A stretch of 64,000 nucleotides of DNA from Caldilineaceae bacterium (GCA_019637645.1 JAHBVH010000044.1:1-64000), one strand, 5' to 3'; counted from the first letter of the stretch, positions 37,346 to 45,732 are shown. Made by a program: numbers and translations. Notes: a model not told the origin generated them from the letters alone.

Positions 37346-38257
37346 TCACACTAGTGGGATGAGAATTTCGGTGCGTAGTTGCGTGGGCGGCGTTGTGTTG
37401 ACGTTATTAAGATAGATTTCAAGGGGCGGCACGTCACGGAGACGCTCATGGCTGCGCGGTAGCCAATCGCGATAGGCTACATTCCAGCTTTGCCACAAGG
37501 TATCGTAGGCTCCCTTGTGTTGAAAGATCGCCCACCGGCCCGCGGGCAACACTTGCAGCGCGATTGCGCCAACCGGTTCCACTTGGGCCTCTGCCTTGAG
37601 AATAACCCCGGCGTCGAAGCGACAGTGCGCATGGGGAACTAGGTCGTAATCATCAGGGGTAATGCCGACACAGCCCTCGAATGCGTGCAGTAGTTGCTGC
37701 TGCTGGAGGTAGCCAAAGAGAGTATCAAAGGCACGGTTGGCGGCTTGGGCAAAGCTATACTCGATCATACCCCAACCGCGTACATAAAGGATACGGAGGT
37801 CGGGCAAGGTGCGAATTTCCGGTTGGGGGCGGCGCCGTGAAGCAGCCGGGGCAAGTGGCTGCTGGATCAAAAGTGCATAGGCGGCGTTGCGCTCCATCGT
37901 CCGAAAGGTGGTGGGCGGCACGCCAAAGCGCTGCCGAAAGGCTTTGGTAAACGCGGCGGGGGTCTGGTAGCCAGCCGCTAGCCCGATCGCGGTGACTGCT
38001 TCTTCGGTGTGTAGCAGCCGTTGCACTGCCATCGCCATCCGCACGCGCAACACATATTGGGCAACTGTCTCCCCCATGATCCCTGCAAAGATGCGATGAA
38101 AGTGAAAGGCCGAAAAGCCTGCCTGTTCGGCGAGGGTGGCCAACAGCAACTCGTCATCAAGATGATGCTGAATATAGGCAGTCACTTGATCGATGGCGGC
38201 ATGGTAATCGATCTGCGTTGGTTCTAGGCTACTGGTTTGCGTTGCGTTTCTCTTCAT
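37346..38257 (-). CDS. AraC family regulator with C-terminal GyrI-like domain (Rob-type)
   Basis: A 303-residue regulator. The N-terminal double helix-turn-helix covers residues 15-125 (LLATLAEQAGFSAFHFHRIF and AVTAIGLAAGYQTPAAFTKA). Residues 150-303 form the effector-binding domain (RTLPDLRILYVRGWG, then GRWAIFQHKGAYDTLWQSWN and PPLEIYLNN). This domain order is the same as in Rob. It precedes the stand-alone GyrI-like gene in an apparent operon and is divergent from the PadR gene. It probably senses a small hydrophobic or cationic compound. Confidence 0.9.
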   Translation of the reverse strand: MKRNATQTSSLEPTQIDYHAAIDQVTAYIQHHLDDELLLATLAEQAGFSAFHFHRIFAGIMGETVAQYVLRVRMAMAVQRLLHTEEAVTAIGLAAGYQTPAAFTKAFRQRFGVPPTTFRTMERNAAYALLIQQPLAPAASRRRPQPEIRTLPDLRILYVRGWGMIEYSFAQAANRAFDTLFGYLQQQQLLHAFEGCVGITPDDYDLVPHAHCRFDAGVILKAEAQVEPVGAIALQVLPAGRWAIFQHKGAYDTLWQSWNVAYRDWLPRSHERLRDVPPLEIYLNNVNTTPPTQLRTEILIPLV

Positions 38258-38434
38258 AGGCTAGATCCTAGCACGATTGTTCTAGGCGCGCTATTCCAAA
38301 CTTGCGCAATGGGGAGAGCGGGGCAAACGTTGAAGCCGTTGCCTCGATGGATGGCTTGGTGCGCGCTCCCTGGCACGCGCTGGATAAACGTCTAGAATCC
38401 AGCGTCTAGTCATAAAGCGCGCAAAAATTGGCTC

Positions 38435-38463
38435 TTGACAAATATATCCGTTGCGGATATAAT
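38435..38463 (+). promoter_or_regulatory. padR promoter with palindromic operator in the spacer
   Basis: TTGACA (38435-38440) and TATAAT (38458-38463) match consensus exactly with a 17-base spacer. The spacer contains the palindrome TATATCCG-TTG-CGGATATA (38443-38461). The predicted transcription start, about 7 bases after the -10 element, falls on the ATG at 38470, so the mRNA would be leaderless. Autorepression by the PadR product is the simplest reading. Confidence 0.8.
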
Positions 38464-38469
38464 GACTGT

Positions 38470-38832
38470 ATGCCATCAATGACGAATGCTCCACCTTTAA
38501 CACCCGCTGTTTTCCATATTTTGCTGGCGTTAGCCACTGGCGAGCGCCACGGCTACGGCATCATGAAACAGGTGGAGCTGGATTCGCAGGGGCAGGTAAA
38601 GATGGGGCCGGGCACGCTCTATGGTTCGCTCAAACGGATGCTCGATGCAGGGTTGGTCCAAGAGAGTGATCGCCGTGTTGATCCAGCTTTGGATGACGAG
38701 CGGCGGATCTACTATGGGCTTACGGCCCTTGGTCAACGCCAGTTGACCGCCGAATTGGCTCGCTACCAGCAGATCGTAGCCCTGGCGCGTGGACGTAAGC
38801 TTTTGCCGGAAACCCTGGCCGATGGCGCATAA
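38470..38832 (+). CDS. PadR family transcriptional regulator
   Basis: A 120-residue winged-helix repressor: LTPAVFHILLALATGERHGY, then GPGTLYGSLKRMLDAGLVQE and RIYYGLTALGQRQLTAEL. There is no Shine-Dalgarno sequence. The ATG at 38470 lies at the predicted +1 of a consensus promoter; another ATG three codons on (38479) is possible. The next gene, a membrane protein, overlaps its end by 11 bases. PadR plus a small membrane protein of this type recurs in Chloroflexota and Acidobacteriota genomes, as far as I know. It probably represses its own two-gene operon. Confidence 0.85.
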   Translation: MPSMTNAPPLTPAVFHILLALATGERHGYGIMKQVELDSQGQVKMGPGTLYGSLKRMLDAGLVQESDRRVDPALDDERRIYYGLTALGQRQLTAELARYQQIVALARGRKLLPETLADGA

Positions 38833-39418
38833 CCGAACAATCGCCCGTACGCTTTATAAAAAACTACTCTTGCTCTATCCCCCCGCTTTTCAGGCGCGCT
38901 TTGGCGAGTCGATGTTGCAAATATTCCAGGATCTGGAAGGTGAACAGCAACATCAGTCAACCCTAAGTCGCTTCACCTTGTTGCTGTGGTTGTTTTTTGA
39001 TACGACGCGTGGAATCGTTAAAGAAAATTTGCTACGGATTTCATCAGGAGGCGCGATGAAACAGATGAGTCACTTACTTTCCCAATGGCGCATACGCGGA
39101 AAAGATGTCAGCACGGCTGTGCTGACAAGCACAACGCTCGTGTTCCCCTTTTTGATCCTCGAAGCGATTTTTCAGCCAATCACGTTGCAAAGTATCCCTA
39201 GCCTAGCCATTCTCTTTGCCCTCTTGTGGTTGCTCCCCCTGGCTTTCATGCTGACGCTGACGCCGCTAGTCCGTACGGCACGGGCAGGAGCCATGCTGAT
39301 GACCAATCCATTGCCCACCTTGCTAAAAGTCGCATTTCTGGCGATCCTCTTCCTCTTCTGGAGCAGTCTGCTCCTAGACCAGTTGCCCTGTTTTCTGGGG
39401 GTACCAAACTGTGATTAG
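38822..39418 (+). CDS. PadR-associated membrane protein, hypothetical
   Basis: A 198-residue protein. The soluble N-terminal 60 residues include LYPPAFQARFGESMLQIFQD, a helix typical of the permease-prefix segment found in proteins encoded next to PadR. Three to four hydrophobic segments follow (around residues 100-120, 125-150 and 170-190). The start at 38822 overlaps the padR stop, suggesting coupled translation. A function is not known; association with PadR suggests a role in membrane-stress sensing or a reduced transporter component. Confidence 0.65.
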   Translation: MAHNRTIARTLYKKLLLLYPPAFQARFGESMLQIFQDLEGEQQHQSTLSRFTLLLWLFFDTTRGIVKENLLRISSGGAMKQMSHLLSQWRIRGKDVSTAVLTSTTLVFPFLILEAIFQPITLQSIPSLAILFALLWLLPLAFMLTLTPLVRTARAGAMLMTNPLPTLLKVAFLAILFLFWSSLLLDQLPCFLGVPNCD

Positions 39419-39503
39419 ACTGGGGCAGCTACTGAACTGCTGACCAGTCAATGCACTCAGCGTCATAAAAGAGAACAAGCAAGCAATAGAAAGTAGGCAA
39501 ACC

Positions 39504-39896
39504 ATGGCCGATTTGACCGATCTACAGCGCATTGCGCTGGCCCTCCCAGAGACGGTGCAGGAAGAAGGCGAGCGGATTGCCTATGCCGTCCTGAATAAAG
39601 GCAAACGCAAGGGGATTGCCTGGGTTTGGTTGGAGCGCGTCGATCCCAAAAAGGCCCGCGTGCCCAACCCCGCGGTCATTGCCATTCGCGTGCGCAATAA
39701 CCTGGAAAAAGAGATGTTGATTGAGGCGGAGCCAGCCAAGTTCTTCACCGAACCGCACTATAACGGTTTCCCCGCGATCCTGGTCCGGCTGGCTGTCGTG
39801 GAGGCCAATGAACTTGAGACGTTACTGCTCAACGCCTGGCGTTGTCAAGCGCCTGCCGCGCTCGTGAAACGTCATGACCACGCTGCTACGGCATAG
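39504..39896 (+). CDS. MmcQ/YjbR family DNA-binding-like protein
   Basis: A 130-residue protein of the MmcQ/YjbR family, with a CyaY-like alpha/beta fold. LQRIALALPETVQEEGERIA at the N-terminus and FFTEPHYNGFPAILVRLAVV near residue 80 are typical. Some members bind DNA and many are uncharacterised. It is preceded by an 85-base gap after the PadR-linked membrane protein and is probably an independent unit. It is convergent with the YafY-type gene. Confidence 0.8.
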   Translation: MADLTDLQRIALALPETVQEEGERIAYAVLNKGKRKGIAWVWLERVDPKKARVPNPAVIAIRVRNNLEKEMLIEAEPAKFFTEPHYNGFPAILVRLAVVEANELETLLLNAWRCQAPAALVKRHDHAATA

Positions 39897-39950
39897 CTGT
39901 TCGCGTAAACTTGCCATGGCAAACAAAAAGAAGCGTACCGCTTTACCGTG

Positions 39951-40907
39951 TTATAGCGCTTCTCGGCCTGCCCAGGTGCTGACCTGCGCGGCCAGGGCCT
40001 GCACGGCGGCGCGCAATTCGGGCGGTTGCCGAATCACAAAAGGGTGATCTACCAAACAGAGATAGCGCGCTGTAACCGCCAGATCGGTGCTATATAGCCG
40101 AATCAGCGTCCCCTCCTCCTGCTCCGCAAAGACTGCACTGCCCAGCGGAATATATTGCTGGGCTTCGGCCATGGGCATTGCCAGTACCAACTCAACCAGC
40201 CAACCCCTTGGCGTGGTCGCCAACGATTCCAGCACAGAGTGCAAGCTATCAAAGTCTGGTGGCCGGACAAAAGTGGCCTTTCCTAACGCGACCGCGACGA
40301 TGCGATCCAAGCGAAAGACGCGGATGGCTTGGCGTAAATGGCACCACCCAACCAGATACCACTGATTCCAATGCGAGACGACGCCGTAGGGGTCCACCGC
40401 ACGCGCCGTCTCTTCCTCGCGGCCCTGATAGCGCAGGTGTAGCTGCTGCTGTTGGCGCACCGCCGTGCTGAGTAACAAAACAGTTTCACTCGATGGTTGG
40501 GGTATGGTTGGCTTGGTCACAAAGGCGACCGCCGCCTCAACGGCTTGTAGCCGTACGCGTAAACTATCGGGCAGCACCCGTTCGATCTTCGCCAACGCCC
40601 CTTCAAGCAGATGTGCTTCTACCCCTACCCCTTGTCGCCGCGCAGCCAACAAACTCAGCATAATGGCTAACGCCTCATCATTTGTCAACATCAGTGGCGG
40701 CAACTTAAAGCCGGGCCGCAGGTGGTAGCCACCGGTAGGCCCCCGCGTGGTTTCAATGGGAATGCCCAGATCTTGCAACATCATGATGTATTTGCGCACC
40801 GTGCGGCGGTCTACCTCAAGCCGCGTGGCTAGATCCGCGCCACTCAGCGTGCCACGCGCCTGCAACAGCTCCAGCATGGTCAACAGGCGCGTGGTTGGAT
40901 GGTACAT
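39951..40907 (-). CDS. YafY family transcriptional regulator (HTH-WYL)
   Basis: A 318-residue regulator. Residues 1-60 are an HTH_11 winged helix (TLSGADLATRLEVDRRTVRK). Residues 140-310 contain a WYL domain: QQQLHLRYQGR, then YGVVSHWNQWYLVGWCHLRQ, where the WYL triplet appears as WYL, and IRVFRLDRIVAVAL. WYL domains sense nucleic acids or small ligands. It is divergent from a VOC gene, and the intergenic region carries a palindrome, so it probably regulates that neighbour and itself. Confidence 0.9.
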   Translation of the reverse strand: MYHPTTRLLTMLELLQARGTLSGADLATRLEVDRRTVRKYIMMLQDLGIPIETTRGPTGGYHLRPGFKLPPLMLTNDEALAIMLSLLAARRQGVGVEAHLLEGALAKIERVLPDSLRVRLQAVEAAVAFVTKPTIPQPSSETVLLLSTAVRQQQQLHLRYQGREEETARAVDPYGVVSHWNQWYLVGWCHLRQAIRVFRLDRIVAVALGKATFVRPPDFDSLHSVLESLATTPRGWLVELVLAMPMAEAQQYIPLGSAVFAEQEEGTLIRLYSTDLAVTARYLCLVDHPFVIRQPPELRAAVQALAAQVSTWAGREAL

Positions 40908-40951
40908 GGCATGCTTCTCCTGGGCAAGATTGGATAAAAACTCGTTTTAAT

Positions 40952-40970
40952 TAGGATCGATTATATCCTA
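40952..40970. promoter_or_regulatory. Palindrome in the YafY/VOC divergent promoter region
   Basis: TAGGAT-CGATTAT-ATCCTA has perfect 6-base arms and overlaps TATAAT (minus strand, 40965-40960), a candidate -10 element for the YafY-type gene. It is a plausible autoregulatory operator that could also control the VOC gene. The -35 match is poor. Confidence 0.5.
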
Positions 40971-41069
40971 TAAGCCTGCTACACTACAAGAGCAAGTGAA
41001 GTTAAGCTCGAATCGCCCTTGCTGGTAGCAAGCTCATCCAACCGAATTCTGTGGCTAAGGAGACTAAAG

Positions 41070-41444
41070 ATGACAACCATGAAACTCAATCACCTGAATG
41101 TCTGTGTAACCGACCCGCGCGCAAGCTCGCAATTTTTTGTCGATTACTTTGGCTTTCAGCGGGCCAATACCAATGGGCTAGATACCTTGGCGGTCCTTCA
41201 TGGCGAAGATCACTTTGTGCTGATCTTGAGCAACTTTGACAAACAGAATGTGCCGGTCTACCCAAATGGCTTTCACTTTGGCTTTATCCGGGAAAGCCAG
41301 GGGGAAGTTGATGCGATGTATGCGCGCTTAGCGGCGGCTGGTTTTGCCACCGAAGCGCCGCGTGCCGTCCATGGCAGTTGGAGCTTCTATTTCAATGCGC
41401 CCGGTGACATTCTCGTTGAGGTGCAGGCTGTATTGCCCCGGTAA
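41070..41444 (+). CDS. VOC family protein
   Basis: A 124-residue single VOC domain: MKLNHLNVCVTDPRASSQFF with a histidine at the usual first metal position (NHLNV), GEDHFVLILSNFD in the middle and WSFYFNAPGDILVEVQ at the end, which carries the terminal glutamate. AAGGAG precedes the ATG. It is divergently transcribed from the YafY-type regulator. This is the usual layout for regulated antibiotic-binding or glyoxalase-like proteins, but the ligand is unknown. Confidence 0.85.
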   Translation: MTTMKLNHLNVCVTDPRASSQFFVDYFGFQRANTNGLDTLAVLHGEDHFVLILSNFDKQNVPVYPNGFHFGFIRESQGEVDAMYARLAAAGFATEAPRAVHGSWSFYFNAPGDILVEVQAVLPR

Positions 41445-41468
41445 CGTGGTGCAGCCAAGTGAGCGTTA

Positions 41469-41509
41469 AGCAAGCCTTGTCAGCTGTTCAAACCTTGACA
41501 AGGCTTGCT
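41469..41509. terminator. Hairpin after the VOC gene (repeat copy k, variant)
   Basis: AGCAAGCCTTGTCAG and CTTGACAAGGCTTGCT are near-perfect arms around CTGTTCAAAC. The core is CCTTGTCAG, a variant of the CCTGTCAG family. It lies 25 bases after the stop codon. Confidence 0.6.
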
Positions 41510-41566
41510 AGCAGCCCCTCTCAGGCATACATCTTATTGTTGTAAAGCGCACAAAGGATAAAAACT

Positions 41567-42721
41567 ATGACGATTCACCCATTTACGATTCAAATTCCCC
41601 AGCAAGCGCTGGATGATCTCTACACCCGCCTGGCGCGGACTCGGTGGCCCAATGAATTGCCCGGCGTGGGCTGGAGCCGTGGCGTGGCCCGCGACTATCT
41701 CCAAGCGTTGGTTCACTATTGGCAAACGCAATACGACTGGCGCAAGCACGAGGCGCGGCTCAATCAATACCCCCAATTTACCACGACCATCGATGGACAG
41801 AATATTCACTTTCTTCATGTCCGCTCGCCAGAGCCCAATGCCTTGCCGCTGATCCTCACTCACGGCTGGCCCGGATCGATTGTCGAATTCCTTCAGGTGA
41901 TCGGTCCGCTCAGCGATCCACGCCGACATGGGGGGGATCCGGCGGATGCGTTCCACGTCGTCATTCCTTCAATTCCAGGCTTTGGCTTTTCCGGCCCAAC
42001 CAACGAACCGGGCTGGACGACGGCGCGGGTTGCCCGCGCCTGGGCCGAGCTTATGCGGCAGCTAGGCTATGACCGCTATGGCGCACAGGGCGGCGATACT
42101 GGTGCGTTTGTCGCGCCGGAACTCGGTCATGTTGACCAAGAACATGTGGTGGGTATTCATGTCAATGCCGCGACCTATGGCTTTATGCCCTTTGGCCCAG
42201 TGAGTGAGGAAGAGTTGAGTACCTTTAGCGCTGCCGAAAAGGCGCGGATGGTACGGCTCAACCACTACGAACAGGAGCAGACTGGCTACTTCCATATTCA
42301 GGCGAAACGGCCCCAAACCTTGGGATACAGCCTCAACGACTCACCAGTTGGTCAGTTGGCGTGGATGGTGGATCTCTTCAAGGAGTGGAGCATGCCAGTA
42401 GAAGCGCTCCCCGAAGCGGCGATTGACCGCGATGATATGTTGACGAATGTGATGATCTACTGGCTGACCGGGACGGGGGTATCGTCGGCTCACATCTACT
42501 ACGAAGATATGCACGCCGGTGCCTGGCATGATGCGCCATCCGGCGTGCCCACTGGGGTTGCGGTCTTTGCCAATGATGTCGCCATCCGCCGCTATGCCGA
42601 GTACGCCAATACCATTGTTCATTGGTCGGAGTTTGACCGCGGTGGGCACTTCGCCGCGATGGAAGTGCCTGATCTACTCATTGCGGATGTGCGGACCTTC
42701 TTCCGCGCCTTCCGTAACTAA
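41567..42721 (+). CDS. Epoxide hydrolase family protein (EHN domain plus alpha/beta hydrolase)
   Basis: A 384-residue hydrolase similar to microsomal-type epoxide hydrolases. Residues 1-105 are the EHN domain ([20 protein letters not shown] and [14 protein letters not shown]). The oxyanion-hole motif is [11 protein letters not shown] (near 104), the nucleophilic aspartate is in [15 protein letters not shown] (near 179), and the catalytic histidine is in [13 protein letters not shown] near the C-terminus. It should open epoxides to diols via a covalent ester. No signal peptide is present, unlike some secreted members. It fits the detoxification character of this region. Confidence 0.9.
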   Translation: MTIHPFTIQIPQQALDDLYTRLARTRWPNELPGVGWSRGVARDYLQALVHYWQTQYDWRKHEARLNQYPQFTTTIDGQNIHFLHVRSPEPNALPLILTHGWPGSIVEFLQVIGPLSDPRRHGGDPADAFHVVIPSIPGFGFSGPTNEPGWTTARVARAWAELMRQLGYDRYGAQGGDTGAFVAPELGHVDQEHVVGIHVNAATYGFMPFGPVSEEELSTFSAAEKARMVRLNHYEQEQTGYFHIQAKRPQTLGYSLNDSPVGQLAWMVDLFKEWSMPVEALPEAAIDRDDMLTNVMIYWLTGTGVSSAHIYYEDMHAGAWHDAPSGVPTGVAVFANDVAIRRYAEYANTIVHWSEFDRGGHFAAMEVPDLLIADVRTFFRAFRN

Positions 42722-42813
42722 TCGATAAAACCCATCAAAGTCGCCCAAATAGATGGGTATGTCTCTGTGTACGCATGTGCGACTTTTAGATGGTTTGTGG
42801 ATAAGTATCAAGT

Positions 42814-42873
42814 AAAGGGGACGCGAAAGGACGCGGATAAGCATCAATCCGCGTCCTTTCGCGTCCCCTTTTT
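42814..42873. terminator. GGACGCGG-family hairpin (copy 3) with T-tract
   Basis: AAAGGGGACGCGAAAGGACG and CGTCCTTTCGCGTCCCCTTT are long perfect arms around a short loop, followed by TT. It lies about 90 bases after the epoxide hydrolase stop and before the PanB-like gene. Geometry and T-run fit an intrinsic terminator. Confidence 0.75.
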
Positions 42874-42991
42874 CATCGCTTTCGGCCTCGCAGTCTAGCA
42901 CCTGTTATACTAATGCGTACCCAAATGGCACACTTTGGCTGATCGACTCAATAACCCAAATTACCATATAAACGCATAAAAGGAAGATACC

Positions 42992-43783
42992 ATGGGCAAA
43001 CTCACCGTCCGCGACCTGCTGCAAGCGAAGGGCAAGCGCAAACTGGTCTTAACGACAGCCTTTGACGCCTGGACTGCCAGAGCCGCCGAAAATGCGGGGG
43101 TTGATATGATTCTGGCCTGGGGGAGCAACTTGGAGCATAGCAAGTGGGTCATCGACACCGTGCGCGCTGGTGCCCCCAATACGCTGATCGGCTCTGGACT
43201 GCCGAGTACCGGTGCCTATTCTAGTGAAGCCGAAGCATTGCGCTTAGCTGGTGAGCTGCGCAGTGCTGGCACGGATATTATCTACTGTTCTGGCTTGGTG
43301 CCCGAAAAGTTTGCCGCCCTGGCGCGGCAAAAATATCCTTGTACCGGCCATGTTGGCTATCTGCCCGTACAAAATACTTGGTTTGGTGGCCCCCGCGCGG
43401 TTGGCAAAACGTGGGACGAGGCGTTGCAGGTGTACAATGACACAGTGGCGCTACACAAAGCTGGCTGTATTGCCGTCGAAATGGAATGTGTTCCTGCCCG
43501 CGTCGCCGCCGAGATTACCAAACGCGTCCCGCTCTTAACCTTTTCCATGGGCAGCGGCCCGGATTGTGATGGTCAATTTCTCTTTTCCAGCGATCTCCTT
43601 GGCACTAACTTGGGCCATTACCCCCGCCATTCTATTACCTACACCCGCATGCTCGATAGCGCCACCGCAGCCTTCAAACAGTATCGTAGCGATATTGAAA
43701 GCGGTGCCTACCCAGCCAAACGCCATCTGATCAAGATCCAAGATGACCAATTTGAACGCTTTCTAGAAGCCATCGAAAGCTAG
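42992..43783 (+). CDS. PanB-like protein (ketopantoate hydroxymethyltransferase family) lacking metal ligands
   Basis: A 263-residue TIM-barrel protein clearly related to PanB: TVRDLLQAKGKRKLVLTTAF at the start and VEMECVPARVAAEITKRVPL then GSGPDCDGQFLFSSDLLG at the C-terminal half. The catalytic-glutamate region (VEMEC) is kept. But the VGDS motif, whose aspartate binds Mg, reads AWGS, and the ADMPF-type motif with the second aspartate reads GSGLPS. It may therefore catalyse a different PEP-mutase-superfamily reaction. No panC or panD is adjacent, and GGACGCGG hairpins flank the gene on both sides. Confidence 0.75.
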   Translation: MGKLTVRDLLQAKGKRKLVLTTAFDAWTARAAENAGVDMILAWGSNLEHSKWVIDTVRAGAPNTLIGSGLPSTGAYSSEAEALRLAGELRSAGTDIIYCSGLVPEKFAALARQKYPCTGHVGYLPVQNTWFGGPRAVGKTWDEALQVYNDTVALHKAGCIAVEMECVPARVAAEITKRVPLLTFSMGSGPDCDGQFLFSSDLLGTNLGHYPRHSITYTRMLDSATAAFKQYRSDIESGAYPAKRHLIKIQDDQFERFLEAIES

Positions 43784-43802
43784 ACGCTATGGCAGAGTAA
43801 GA

Positions 43803-43859
43803 GGGACGCGGATAGACGCGGCGGGACGCGGATAAAAAATCCGCGTCTATCCGCGTCCC
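43803..43859. terminator. GGACGCGG-family inverted repeat (copy 4)
   Basis: GGGACGCGGATAGACGCGG and CCGCGTCTATCCGCGTCCC are perfect 19-base arms around a central GGGACGCGGATAAAAAAT segment. It directly follows the PanB-like gene and probably ends its transcript. Confidence 0.8.
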
Positions 43860-43887
43860 ATAATCCTTGATCTGACCCTTGCTATAG

Positions 43888-43931
43888 TTGACACTGATTC
43901 CATTATGATAGAAAATAATCCATTATGATGG
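43888..43931 (+). promoter_or_regulatory. Direct repeats in front of the XRE-cupin gene
   Basis: TTCCATTATGATAG and ATCCATTATGATGG share CCATTATGAT 20 bases apart, i.e. on nearly the same face of the helix; the second copy includes the ATG. TTGACA (43888-43893) is a good -35 element, while the -10 is poor (GAAAAT, 43911-43916). There is no Shine-Dalgarno site. Autoregulation by the XRE protein is plausible. Confidence 0.45.
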
Positions 43932-44560
43932 ATGAAATGTTTACCCAAGAATCTTCAGCCACTGTTGGCGGGCATGATATCAACGCTCGCATTGCACACC
44001 GCGTGCGCACGTTGCGCGCCGAGTTGGGCCTAACGCTCGATGCCCTAGCCGCTCAGTGTGAGGTCAGCCGTTCCATGCTTTCCCTGATTGAGCGAGGAGA
44101 AAGCAGCCCAACCGCTGTCGTCTTAGAGAAGATCGCCACGGGGTTGGGTGTTTCCCTTGCCTCGCTCTTTGATGATAACAGCGTACCCCCCAATCCCCTT
44201 TCCCGCACGGCGGATCGGACGCCCTGGCGCGATCCACAGTCGGGCTATATTCGGCGCAACATTTCGCCCGCCAACTTTCCTTCGCCCATTCACATTGTCG
44301 AGGTGATGTTGCCCGCGGGCGCGCGCGTCGCCTATGAAACCGGTGCGCGCGATGTCAACCTTCATCAACAGATCTGGGTACAGGAAGGCGCAATTGAATT
44401 GACCGTCGGCACCGTCACCTATCACTTGGTGGCTGATGACTGTTTGGCGATGCAACTCAACGCGCCCACTACTTTCCGCAACGGTACGGCGCAACCGGCG
44501 CGCTACCTCGTCATCATCGCCACTGAGCACGGGCGACCCTTGCGGCGCTCTGTCTCGTGA
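43925..44560 (+). CDS. XRE family regulator with C-terminal cupin domain
   Basis: A 211-residue regulator. Residues 20-82 form the HTH_3 domain (LGLTLDALAAQCEVSRSMLS then LIERGESSPTAVVLEKIATG). Residues 110-205 are a small cupin barrel (VEVMLPAGARVAYETGARD then LHQQIWVQEGAIELTVGTV). Such proteins bind a small ligand or metal. Several in-frame ATGs are clustered at the start (43925, 43928, 43937). Downstream genes encode a GNAT and an HD protein that may form one operon with it. Confidence 0.85.
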   Translation: MMDEMFTQESSATVGGHDINARIAHRVRTLRAELGLTLDALAAQCEVSRSMLSLIERGESSPTAVVLEKIATGLGVSLASLFDDNSVPPNPLSRTADRTPWRDPQSGYIRRNISPANFPSPIHIVEVMLPAGARVAYETGARDVNLHQQIWVQEGAIELTVGTVTYHLVADDCLAMQLNAPTTFRNGTAQPARYLVIIATEHGRPLRRSVS

Positions 44561-44603
44561 GCCAATACCTTATGTCAACCGACTTTTGTCAAAGGAAATG
44601 AAC

Positions 44604-45149
44604 ATGCCAAACACGATTCAAGTTCATCTCTTGCCAACGCTCGGGGAGCGTGAAATTCAGGGGTTGAGCAACGTCTTGATCGACTGTGTCGAAGGGGGGG
44701 CATCGGTCAGCTTTATGTTGCCCATGACCCGCACCAAGGCCGAAAGTTTCTGGCATAACACGGCGGCCAGTGTGGCGCGTGGGGAACGCGCGGTCTTCGC
44801 CGCCGAAGATGCGACAGGGCAGATGGTGGGCACGGTGACGGTCATTTTGCAACAACCCGAAAATCAACCCCACCGCGGCGACATTGCCAAGATGCTCGTT
44901 CATCGGCGCGCCCGCAAGCAAGGGGTTGGTGCGGCGCTGCTCGTGGCTGCCGAACAGTATGCTTTGGCGGTGGGCAAAACCCTGTTGGTACTAGATACCG
45001 CCAGTGCTGACGCCGAGCGTCTATATCTCCGGCAGGGCTGGCAGCACTGTGGCGTGATTCCCGACTATGCCCTCTTGCCCGACGGTCCCCCCTGTGCCAC
45101 GACGATTTATTACAAGTTTCTGCGCAAAGGTGGTGGGCAGAATGAATGA
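44604..45149 (+). CDS. GNAT family N-acetyltransferase
   Basis: A 181-residue acetyltransferase. The acetyl-CoA motif is MLVHRRARKQGVGAALLVAA near residue 100, fitting the R/QxxGxG/A loop, followed by LVLDTASADAERLYLRQGWQ. I chose the ATG at 44604 with AAAGGAA about 7 bases before it (an ATG at 44598 is too close to it). It begins 43 bases after the XRE-cupin gene and overlaps the HD gene by 8 bases. It may acetylate an antibiotic or amine; the substrate is not visible. Confidence 0.8.
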   Translation: MPNTIQVHLLPTLGEREIQGLSNVLIDCVEGGASVSFMLPMTRTKAESFWHNTAASVARGERAVFAAEDATGQMVGTVTVILQQPENQPHRGDIAKMLVHRRARKQGVGAALLVAAEQYALAVGKTLLVLDTASADAERLYLRQGWQHCGVIPDYALLPDGPPCATTIYYKFLRKGGGQNE

Positions 45150-45732
45150 GCGACTAACACAGCAGCTAGCCTTTCTCAACGAGATTGAGCAATTAAAGAT
45201 TATTTATCGGCGTAATCAGACGGTTGACCGGGAACGCTTTGAAAATAGTGCGGAGCATTCGTGGCATGTGGCGTTGATGGCGCTGGTGTTGGCCGAGCAC
45301 GCGGCGACGCCCAATCTCGATCTCTTCAAAGTGGTCAAGATGTTGCTGATTCACGATCTCGTCGAGGTCTACGCGGGCGACACGTGGCTCTATGATGTGG
45401 AGGCCGCCACGACACAGGCCGAACGGGAAGAGGCCAGCGCGGCAAAATTATATGCGTTGCTGCCCGCGACCCAAAGCAACGAATTTACCGCCCTGTGGCA
45501 GGAATTTACCGAGCGACAAACTCCAGAGGCCCAATTCGCGGCCGCGATCGACGCCCTACAGCCTGTCGCCAACTATCTGTTAACTGGCCGCCCCACCGAT
45601 CCTGGCCCACGTCCCCGCCTCGCCGATGTGTTGGCGCGCAAGCAGCACATTGGCGAGAGTTCCCCCCTCCTATGGGAAATCGCCCAAAGCATGATCGAGG
45701 AGTGCGCACAACGGGGGTTGTATGCGTCGTAA
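45142..45732 (+). CDS. HD domain phosphohydrolase (YfbR/HDDC2-like)
   Basis: A 196-residue HD-domain hydrolase related to 5'-deoxynucleotidase YfbR and HDDC2. Metal ligands are visible in SAEHSWHVALMALVLAEH (first H, near residue 33) and in MLLIHDLVEVYAGD (HD pair, near residue 68), with AAIDALQPV as the distal aspartate. The ATG at 45142 overlaps the end of the GNAT gene. It may clean up deoxynucleoside monophosphates. A strong hairpin follows the stop codon. Confidence 0.85.
   Translation: MNERLTQQLAFLNEIEQLKIIYRRNQTVDRERFENSAEHSWHVALMALVLAEHAATPNLDLFKVVKMLLIHDLVEVYAGDTWLYDVEAATTQAEREEASAAKLYALLPATQSNEFTALWQEFTERQTPEAQFAAAIDALQPVANYLLTGRPTDPGPRPRLADVLARKQHIGESSPLLWEIAQSMIEECAQRGLYAS

Noticed and set aside
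44436..44603. Longer N-terminus for the GNAT protein
   Set aside because: The extra 56 residues overlap the XRE-cupin gene in another frame and look like random coding; AAAGGAA before 44604 supports the shorter form.
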